Positions 14,032 to 20,555 of a DNA stretch of 64,000 bases are shown here, piece by piece. How positions within the stretch are numbered: position 1 is the stretch's first letter; the number at the start of each line of letters is the position of its first letter. The DNA is from Lachnocurva sp045579705 (GTDB lineage Bacteria; Bacillota; Clostridia; Lachnospirales; Lachnospiraceae): positions 29,185 through 93,184 of the forward strand of contig JAZNMP010000011.1 of assembly GCA_045579705.1 (NCBI GenBank). The letters are read 5' to 3'. Under the pieces are notes generated by a model, which saw only the letters and a list, made by a program, of their open reading frames with translations, searched no databases and was not told the DNA's origin. A program made the position numbers and the translations under genes.

Positions 14032-15099
14032 TTAACCCTTTCTTATGTATTCGCTCTTAACGAATCCATCAGCTCTGCCATTCACATGGATGTGATACCA
14101 ATCAGCTCCTGCAGAGTCTTTCTCAGTTCCAAAAATCTCAACGACTGTATTGCAAGCAATCGCATACAACTTTCCGTGATTTGTTCCTGGTCCTGAGCGA
14201 ACATTCAAACCGATGCTTGGAGTAACAACTCCTCTAATTGACTGATGAACTGGTGCAGGTGCAGGCGCTGGTGCAGATGCAGAACCGCCTTCAACATAAG
14301 CCTCCCCATCATAAAACGCTGCGATCCAACCCGATGGAGTACGCATCCAAATTTCATTTCCTACCTGCTGAACCTCTTTACATGTTACTTCAGTTCCGGC
14401 AAGCAATGTTCCGTTTGCTTTCGCATGTCTCTGTCCATCTGCAGTAAGCTCATTTTTTGCTTTTGCACGATTGTTTGTGCCAGCTCCCGTTCTTACTTTC
14501 AAGTCATACTTTAACTTATACACATTACCAACTACAAAGCCATTCTGCACAGTCTGAGCAGGCGCTGGTGCAGGAGTAGGTACTACTGCAGGTGCTGGTT
14601 TCTGAGATACTCCCTCATATTTTGGAGTAACATATCCACGAATATATTTGCTATTTACAGTGATTCTTCTTTCTTTCACTGCGTTTGAATTGTTACCTTC
14701 GATAACGAAAATCGTCTTTGCAGTAACCTTTGTTACGCATCCAATATGCTCAGGCCATCCGTGGTCATCCCCAGCTCCCTTGTCATCCCAGTCGTACAAA
14801 ATCAGATCACCTGGCTGAGGAGTATATGCATCATCCTCTACCCAGCATCCCATTGACTGAGCCTTTGCAACAAGTCTTCCACATGAACACTCAAGCGGAA
14901 CTACATCAGCATTTCCAGTTGCGATAGCTGCTGCCGATACTGTTGTTGCACACCAGTTATCGGTGTATTTTACTTTGTACCCTGCTGGCAGTGGAGTATG
15001 CGCATTATAAATATCAATAATGTGCTTATGCTCATTACTGCCTGCCTTAATGCCCTTCCAAGCAAGCATCTGATTTACCATTGCTTCTCTATTACTCAT
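14032..15099 (-). CDS. Endolysin: CHAP amidase/endopeptidase with two SH3 domains
   Basis: 355 aa, strong site (GAGGAGG). Residues 1-150 are a CHAP domain: Cys in YTDNWCATTVSAAA (about 50) as nucleophile and His in GWPEHIGCVTKV (about 116). Two SH3b domains follow, at about 188-270 (YKLKYDLKVRTGAGTNNRAK) and 290-355 (IGLNVRSGPGTNHGKL), joined by Ala/Pro linkers (PAPAPAPA). It cleaves peptidoglycan after holin release. The start overlaps the holin stop. Confidence 0.9.
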   Translation of the reverse strand: MSNREAMVNQMLAWKGIKAGSNEHKHIIDIYNAHTPLPAGYKVKYTDNWCATTVSAAAIATGNADVVPLECSCGRLVAKAQSMGCWVEDDAYTPQPGDLILYDWDDKGAGDDHGWPEHIGCVTKVTAKTIFVIEGNNSNAVKERRITVNSKYIRGYVTPKYEGVSQKPAPAVVPTPAPAPAQTVQNGFVVGNVYKLKYDLKVRTGAGTNNRAKAKNELTADGQRHAKANGTLLAGTEVTCKEVQQVGNEIWMRTPSGWIAAFYDGEAYVEGGSASAPAPAPAPVHQSIRGVVTPSIGLNVRSGPGTNHGKLYAIACNTVVEIFGTEKDSAGADWYHIHVNGRADGFVKSEYIRKG

Positions 15100-15343
15100 T
15101 GATAATTTCCTCCTCTTCGATTGCCTGAACTTCAGGGATTCCCTTTAGACACTTTGCAAAGCAAAAGATGGTCGCTACTGCAGATACGCTAAAAGCAGTC
15201 TTCCACTGGATATCTCCTAATCCAGCTCCTACAACAAAGAATCCGCAAAATGTCTCTGCGAATGTTGCTACGCATCTGGCAGCAGTTCCTTTTAACCAGT
15301 CCTTAGTACTTACGTTCTTTTTGAATACAGAGTTATTTACCAT
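15092..15343 (-). CDS. Holin, r1t-like
   Basis: 83 aa. The second ATG at 15343 is used because GAGGAGG sits 6 nt before it. Two hydrophobic segments (AETFCGFFVVGAGLG and WKTAFSVSAVATIFCFA) separated by GDIQ, preceded by a basic helix (DWLKGTAARCVATFA) and ending in an acidic tail. This order fits r1t-type phage holins, which permeabilise the membrane to release the endolysin. It overlaps the preceding gene and the endolysin. Confidence 0.8.
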   Translation of the reverse strand: MVNNSVFKKNVSTKDWLKGTAARCVATFAETFCGFFVVGAGLGDIQWKTAFSVSAVATIFCFAKCLKGIPEVQAIEEEEIINE

Positions 15344-15749
15344 AATCATCCTCCTCTTCTGTATTATGAAATTCTTTCAAAACATATTGATTCATTTCAT
15401 CTCGACACTTTTCTGCCTCTTCAGAATCGACTGAATCAAGCAATATCAGATTGCTTCGCATCAGTAGATATAATTCATGCTGAGATTTTTTCTCATTTCT
15501 GATTCTTGTAGCTATTGCTTCCTCAAGGATTGTCAATCTTCTGAAATCGTTATCTAGCTTTCCTTTCATTTTTACGATTTCTTTATCAATTTCATCCATT
15601 CTCTCATTGATATTCTCGCCATCGTTTTTCACCCATGTCTTCGCCCAGGCTTTTAATTTTGGCAAGCAGACCACAACAACTACTCCCGCTATTATTACCC
15701 ACTGTACAATCTGGCTTGCTGGTATATCTTCAATCAACTTGTCTATCAT
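15333..15749 (-). CDS. Membrane-anchored coiled-coil lysis accessory protein
   Basis: 138 aa. One transmembrane segment (VQWVIIAGVVVVVCLP, about 15-30) followed by a long coiled coil (about 45-110). Similar one-TM/coiled-coil proteins sit before holins in Firmicute phages (XhlA/hemolysin-type). Probably inner membrane, helping lysis timing. Function inferred from position. Confidence 0.6.
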   Translation of the reverse strand: MIDKLIEDIPASQIVQWVIIAGVVVVVCLPKLKAWAKTWVKNDGENINERMDEIDKEIVKMKGKLDNDFRRLTILEEAIATRIRNEKKSQHELYLLMRSNLILLDSVDSEEAEKCRDEMNQYVLKEFHNTEEEDDYGK

Positions 15750-15765
15750 TTTCTATCCTTCTTAC

Positions 15766-15930
15766 TTAGCCTACTGGTTCTACTGGCTCCTCAATCGGAT
15801 TCTCGACCTCCTCTGGGTGGTCCTTATCCCAAAGTTCTTTCACCTGCGGATACCAATGCGAAAATCTTGTTCTAATATCTTCCATTGTGTACCTTCCGTT
15901 CTTTACATTCTTATACAGTAACGCTGCCAT
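15766..15930 (-). CDS. XkdX-family tail-end protein, 54 aa
   Basis: MAALLYKNVKNGRYTMEDIRTRF... fits the short XkdX family found after tail fibre genes in PBSX-like and related phages. Start at 15930 chosen for AAAGGAG. It overlaps the stop of the preceding gene. Confidence 0.75.
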   Translation of the reverse strand: MAALLYKNVKNGRYTMEDIRTRFSHWYPQVKELWDKDHPEEVENPIEEPVEPVG

Positions 15931-16414
15931 CCTCTTTCTCCTTTCCTTTTGCTTCCTCAAGTTCTGCTATTCTTTGCTCTAACGAAGAAACATATTCGGT
16001 TAAATCGAGAATAGCTGCTTCATTCTCTGTCGACTGCTCTGAACTAGAATTTGAACTTTCTGCAAGCTCTAAAAGCGCATCTTCCGTTAATGAGGATGAG
16101 TTCTTAATATTCTCAACCTCGGAAGTTAGCTTTTCGAACATATCTACATCTGCCTTCTTATTAGCAAGCTCTTCATCTGTATATTTCTTGTAAATTAGAA
16201 TATCTTCCTTTTCCTCGAAGAATTCTTCAGCATTCGCAGGACTATTAACCCAGGCGATTACTTTTCCACCATCTGGAAGCGTATCTATCACTTCCGCATG
16301 TCCTTCTGTGCTTACTTTCTTCGGGTGTCTAATTACAATTTCAGCTTTCTCAAAGTAGCCTTTAGTCAAATCAGGGTTCTTAATCTCTTGATTTGACTCG
16401 TCAAAAATTCTCAT
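15911..16414 (-). CDS. Tail-fibre-associated protein with C-terminal coiled coil
   Basis: 167 aa; ATG at 16414 chosen for AAAGGAG. N-terminal domain (1-75) with DESNQEIKNPDLTKGYFEKA and HPKKVSTEGHAEVID, then a Ser/Glu-rich coiled coil. Proteins of this length and shape occur between the fibre and XkdX genes in Firmicute siphophages, probably as fibre chaperone or accessory. A hairpin (16438-16458) sits in its leader. Confidence 0.5.
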   Translation of the reverse strand: MRIFDESNQEIKNPDLTKGYFEKAEIVIRHPKKVSTEGHAEVIDTLPDGGKVIAWVNSPANAEEFFEEKEDILIYKKYTDEELANKKADVDMFEKLTSEVENIKNSSSLTEDALLELAESSNSSSEQSTENEAAILDLTEYVSSLEQRIAELEEAKGKEKEDGSVTV

Positions 16415-16437
16415 AAGCTCTCCTTTCTTTTTCTTAA

Positions 16438-16458
16438 AGGGCAACACTAGGTTGCCCT
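16438..16458. terminator. Hairpin between fibre segment and next gene, weak terminator
   Basis: 8-bp stem AGGGCAAC/GTTGCCCT with a 5-nt loop. The minus strand continues TTTAAG, a poor T tract, so it may attenuate rather than end transcription. Confidence 0.35.
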
Positions 16459-16505
16459 AGAATATATGGTTGTCTCTTCCCTTTCTATGCGGTTCTTTGC
16501 CATAG

Positions 16506-16537
16506 CCACTCAATCCCTAAATTGAGTGGTACGGCTA
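16506..16537 (+). repeat. Left 32-bp inverted repeat of the tail-fibre segment
   Basis: Perfect inverted partner of 17023-17054. It contains 9-bp arms CCACTCAAT and ATTGAGTGG around a 6-bp asymmetric spacer CCCTAA, the layout of a tyrosine-recombinase crossover site. In both orientations it encodes HSIPKLSGTA. Confidence 0.9.
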
Positions 16538-16788
16538 GTGAGGCTGGATATCATCAGCATTACAGTTTTGCAACCACCCAAAAATACGGTGTTGATTGGG
16601 GTGGAGGCTATGCATACTCTTGTTATTCAGCAGGAACTTACGATTTGAATCCGCTTACAACGGGAGGTGGTAAACATACACATCCAGTAACAACAAACGC
16701 AAGTACAACTGGAACTAAAGGTTCTGGAACTGCCATCGACATAAGACCGAGACGTTTAAATTCCGTAGTTTGGAGACGTATCAGCTAA
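16507..16788 (+). pseudogene. Silent alternative C-terminus of the tail fibre (opposite strand)
   Basis: A start-less frame on the plus strand begins inside the inverted repeat (HSIPKLSGTA) and runs GYHQHYSFATTQKYGVDWGG...GKHTHPVTTNASTTG to IDIRPRRLNSVVWRRIS and a stop. It is not expressed as it stands: no promoter or ribosome site precedes it, and TTG at 16522 is only a repeat codon. After inversion of 16538-17022 it would join the fibre gene in frame. HQH and HTH motifs resemble the metal-binding HxH of trimeric fibre tips. It is a storage cassette rather than a dead gene. Confidence 0.8.
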
Positions 16789-18739
16789 TTCTTCGCCATA
16801 CAACGGAATTGAGTCTGCGAGGACGAATATCTATTGCAGAGCCACTTCCACTTGTGCCCGTAGTCGATGCATTAGTGGTTACGGACATAGTTAAATTACC
16901 AGAATTTTGCGTTGGAACACTTCCTGCTGATGCTCCTCCCCACTTACCTGCCGCCGCAGTTCCTCCAGAACCAGCACCTACGTTGTAATTACCATCCGAT
17001 ATATGATGGTGATTACCGCCCGTAGCCGTACCACTCAATTTAGGGATTGAGTGGTCGTGGCTTGGCAGTTCTGAAACTGTCAATGTGTGCGTGTTACTTC
17101 CAACGATTGCACCGATTCCACCCGTTACGTTGTCTGATGCGGCATAGATTACGCAATCTGTTAGTCGCTCCCATACTCCATGCCAACCTGGGGCGGTATT
17201 CGGATTAAAATCTGTATTATCCATCGCAAACGTGTAGCCGATTGGATGGAACATATCAAATATCGCAGCTAAATTCTCATTGAGCCGGCCAGCACCCGAA
17301 TACGGAACATAATCTTTTTCTGCGGTCAAATCTTCCGTTATCATCGGCTTGAGCACTACGTTGTTGAACGAAGTTCCGTTTGGAATGTCATAGAAAACGA
17401 TTGAACTATTCCAGTCGCTAGACATTCCGAACGTGTTAAACATAGTCGAAATATTGCCGTTCGTCACTATTGCCGTTCTAACATTTGAGTTAGCAGCTTT
17501 TCTCATGTGCAAATGTAAAGATACTCTACTAGGAACTGGCGAGCAGTTCGTCAGTATATATCTCTTGTTTGGTTCGACAATCTTATTAAGAGTTTGTGCG
17601 CCTCTATAAACCACGATAAATCCCGATGCCGTAGCCGTTCCATTTACAAGATACGAATCATCAGCAAGTCTCTCTATTGTCAGTCCTGCAGGTGTTGCCT
17701 CTTGATATCCATTAGGAATCAAATTAGTATGCACACCCTCGCTGATCTTCTTCACGTTCACTAGGTTCTCATTGATTTCTCCATCTCCCGAGTACTCAAC
17801 AAAGTCATCGTAAGTGGCAGTTAGGTCTGAACTTACCATTGGCTTGAATGTATCGTTGTTGAACACCTCATCTTTTCCGATATAGAATTTCACATAAATA
17901 TCGGACTGCGCAGTATCCAAATCATGCTGAGTAATCGTAATTTTCTTTCTGCTTCCATCTGAATATGAAGATAACGTTATCCATGAACTGCCGTTATAGT
18001 AGTTACAATAAACGTTTCTAGCTCCGTTTTTATCATTGTTCAGAGAATATTCCCCTGGCTTTAATGCCGTAAGAGGACCTACTGCTATATCTATTCTCGC
18101 AGTAGCAGTTCCGTTAACTACATACGTTCCGTCTCCATTTGCAGTAATCGTCACTCCATTTGCAGTAGCGCTACCGAATTCGGCCTTCAACAGATTAGTT
18201 AACGTATTCTTCTTAAGCCTTTCCACATCCTCACGGATCACATTCATATCCTGGCGAACAGTGAACAACTTCACTGGTGTTCCGATTGTTAGTCCGTTAA
18301 TCGGAAGTCTCCACAATGGCATTTCATTTACCAACGCTTCGCCATTCATTACGTCTCCCGTAGTTACCTGCGGATCACTTGGCGTTCCATCTGTCGGTGT
18401 TCCCTTCAGAACAACAACATCCACTTTCTCTTTACCGCTGATAGAATCCTTTGAATATCTAGCAACTACAAGGTCATTTCTCTTATAGCCGGCTACACCA
18501 TTCTCAACATCAAGGTCAGCATATTCACTCTCATTAATTCTGAAGTGTGCGCCCTGCATAAATCCGTCACCAGACTTTATCCTAACCTTGTTGTTACTCT
18601 GCACTTCCAACTTGAACTGCTCATTGTTCTCAAAAACAAATTCAGCATTTCCCAAAGTGGCTGCATTCATGTTTCGCTGGTCTACTGCGGTAACGTGCGC
18701 TTCTCCACGTTTTCCAGTTACTAAATTTATTTCTGCCAT
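16781..18739 (-). CDS. Tail fibre/receptor-binding protein with switchable C-terminus
   Basis: 652 aa; AAAGGAG before ATG. An N-terminal attachment domain (1-170) resembles base regions of Firmicute phage fibres. Two tandem similar modules follow, about 181-330 (ANGVTITANGDGTYVVNG) and 345-495 (AGLTIERLADDSYLVNG). They end with related linkers, EYSGDGEINENL and PYSGAGRLNENL. A collar-like tail (500-652) ends IDIRPRRLNSVVWRRIS. Codons from about 562-572 lie in the inverted repeat, so the last ~80 residues can be exchanged. HHH near residue 580 parallels the HxH motifs of the alternative end. It probably binds the host surface. Confidence 0.85.
   Translation of the reverse strand: MAEINLVTGKRGEAHVTAVDQRNMNAATLGNAEFVFENNEQFKLEVQSNNKVRIKSGDGFMQGAHFRINESEYADLDVENGVAGYKRNDLVVARYSKDSISGKEKVDVVVLKGTPTDGTPSDPQVTTGDVMNGEALVNEMPLWRLPINGLTIGTPVKLFTVRQDMNVIREDVERLKKNTLTNLLKAEFGSATANGVTITANGDGTYVVNGTATARIDIAVGPLTALKPGEYSLNNDKNGARNVYCNYYNGSSWITLSSYSDGSRKKITITQHDLDTAQSDIYVKFYIGKDEVFNNDTFKPMVSSDLTATYDDFVEYSGDGEINENLVNVKKISEGVHTNLIPNGYQEATPAGLTIERLADDSYLVNGTATASGFIVVYRGAQTLNKIVEPNKRYILTNCSPVPSRVSLHLHMRKAANSNVRTAIVTNGNISTMFNTFGMSSDWNSSIVFYDIPNGTSFNNVVLKPMITEDLTAEKDYVPYSGAGRLNENLAAIFDMFHPIGYTFAMDNTDFNPNTAPGWHGVWERLTDCVIYAASDNVTGGIGAIVGSNTHTLTVSELPSHDHSIPKLSGTATGGNHHHISDGNYNVGAGSGGTAAAGKWGGASAGSVPTQNSGNLTMSVTTNASTTGTSGSGSAIDIRPRRLNSVVWRRIS
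17023..17054 (-). repeat. Right 32-bp inverted repeat of the tail-fibre segment
   Basis: Perfect reverse complement of 16506-16537, inside the expressed fibre gene. The segment between the repeats is 485 bp. Confidence 0.9.
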
Positions 18740-18750
18740 CTTTCTCTCCT

Positions 18751-19746
18751 TTATGCTATTACTGCATTCTCAGATGCCTTAGAACCGATTTGACATTGAA
18801 CGCTAATCAATCCTTTCGATATCTTAACTATTTTCTGCGTTATCTCTTCGCTTATTGCTACTCCGATATCATCATCTACTGTGCCTACGATATCCCCTAT
18901 ATCGTAAATCTCCTCTACATTATCGAAGTCTACATCTGCAGAACTCTGTGATAGATACTCTTTCAATTTATCAATTCCAGACTCAAGTAATTCATCATCT
19001 TCAGCATTTGTGTTTTCGTATATCTCTTCCCTTTCATCTATACCGAATAAGCTCTGATTTCGGCTTATATTGCCATTCTTATCAGCATATAGATGAATCA
19101 CTGTTCTCTCTGTCAACTCGCCCTTACCGAGGCAAATAAGATGGTTCACGGGCTTATAAACCTTATTGATTACAAACTCAAACTGACTCGAACTGATATC
19201 ATCCGTTTGCGTATAGTCAACTCTTGGTTCTGCAGATAAAACAACCTTTTCGCCATTAAAGATAATCTTTAGCTTCGCAAACTTTTTCTTTAGCATTTTC
19301 TTGATGCCTACGTACGCTTTTGTGTATCTATCAAACTGATAATTGGTAATAGGAATATCTGAAAGCTCACTACACGCTTCAAACAGATCACCAAGCCCAA
19401 GTCTCTGTATCAGATTCGCTATAACTACGTTTGCATCACCCGAAACTACGTAATGCGACTGGCCTGCATCTGGTTCGATTACCTTGCTATTCAAAATGCC
19501 ATGCCAGGTTCTTCCGTGATAAGTAACTGTCGCAGTAGACGTATCTTTCTTTACATCATCCACAATTCCACCAAGTTCTGTTCCGACTATGTAGATATAG
19601 CTTCCACCCTCTATCTCGTATGTATCCATAGGAACTGTAAACTCGAAGTCGTTCTCTTCCTCTCCGAAAGATAAATCCATATCTACCGACTCTAAGATTC
19701 CCATATCGACTCTCTTCGCATTCGTGTAAATCAGTTCTAGGTCCAT
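18751..19746 (-). CDS. Gp37-like siphovirus tail protein
   Basis: 331 aa; site AAAGGAG. MDLELIYTNAKRVDMGILES and TATVTYHGRTWHGILNSKVI match the pattern of siphovirus Gp37-like proteins, which follow Dit and form part of the tail tip. Its C-terminal region has EEIYDIGDIVGTVDDDIGVA. It overlaps the Dit-like gene by 10 bp. Tail-tip hub or associated protein. Confidence 0.75.
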   Translation of the reverse strand: MDLELIYTNAKRVDMGILESVDMDLSFGEEENDFEFTVPMDTYEIEGGSYIYIVGTELGGIVDDVKKDTSTATVTYHGRTWHGILNSKVIEPDAGQSHYVVSGDANVVIANLIQRLGLGDLFEACSELSDIPITNYQFDRYTKAYVGIKKMLKKKFAKLKIIFNGEKVVLSAEPRVDYTQTDDISSSQFEFVINKVYKPVNHLICLGKGELTERTVIHLYADKNGNISRNQSLFGIDEREEIYENTNAEDDELLESGIDKLKEYLSQSSADVDFDNVEEIYDIGDIVGTVDDDIGVAISEEITQKIVKISKGLISVQCQIGSKASENAVIA

Positions 19747-20555
19747 AGTGGCTCACTCCTTTCGTAGTACAGAGTGATATCAACCATCGAGTCTCTATCA
19801 ATCGCATTTACTCCTGGCTGGATTTTCTTGAACAAACTGTAATCTCTATTCCTCAAACTAAAGATGTTCGTCTGTCTACCGATTGCATCAACCTTATACG
19901 CTCTCTTTTCTCGACTATCTATTACGGCATATTCACCACCCAGTAATGATTGATTAATCTCATACAAGTTATCACCGATACCCACTCGAACTTTTTCTGC
20001 GGATCCATACACAATCATCTTGAAATCGCACTCTGAGAAGTTCTCATTCACGATATTCTGCGCTTTTGAACCATAGTCATAGCCAAAGTCGTATGGAAAA
20101 TCAAAACCACCAGTCGTATCTTTCTCGTCTGACCTCATATAGATGTTCTTCTCTTTAGTCCATCTAGGCTTGTCAGTCAGTACTTTTAACTGAAATATGG
20201 TTTCTTTCTTTGTCCTCGAATACTTAGATTTTGAACTACCGATAATGAAGCAAGACAGATAGTAATCGCCTACCCACAACTTGCCCTCACTCTCTGCTAG
20301 AACATCTTCTTCCGCATACTCAAGTAATCGATTCTTGATATCCGTTGCGACTTCTACGTCTGGATTCAGCACTACTGCAGGAATAGTCTTTTCTTTTATC
20401 TCCTGAAAAAATTTCTTGATTCTTCCATTTGCTGAAGTGTAGCTCCAGCTATAATCACGTAAATCGTTTTCATTTACGTATAAGCCAGAGCCATCACCAA
20501 ATATCAGCTTTTTCCCGAGATGGTTTTCATAAATCAACTGTTCATATCTACTCAA
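19737..20555 (-). CDS. Distal tail protein (Dit-like)
   Basis: 272 aa. The start is a TTG overlapping the tape-measure stop (TTGA). Position directly after the tape measure, length and a beta-rich N-terminus (KKLIFGDGSGLYVNENDLRDYSW) fit siphovirus Dit proteins, which form the hexameric hub at the tail end. PRWTKEKNIYM and KRAYKVDAIGRQTNIFS are strand-rich. Family by context. Confidence 0.7.
   Translation of the reverse strand: MSRYEQLIYENHLGKKLIFGDGSGLYVNENDLRDYSWSYTSANGRIKKFFQEIKEKTIPAVVLNPDVEVATDIKNRLLEYAEEDVLAESEGKLWVGDYYLSCFIIGSSKSKYSRTKKETIFQLKVLTDKPRWTKEKNIYMRSDEKDTTGGFDFPYDFGYDYGSKAQNIVNENFSECDFKMIVYGSAEKVRVGIGDNLYEINQSLLGGEYAVIDSREKRAYKVDAIGRQTNIFSLRNRDYSLFKKIQPGVNAIDRDSMVDITLYYERSEPLWT

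Noticed and set aside
16522..16788. Independent 88-aa gene on the plus strand
   Set aside because: The TTG is part of the inverted repeat and the product matches the fibre C-terminus, so it is a silent cassette, not a separate gene.
16506..18739. Diversity-generating retroelement acting on the fibre
   Set aside because: No reverse transcriptase, template repeat or adenine-biased variable region is seen; the structure is an inverted cassette.
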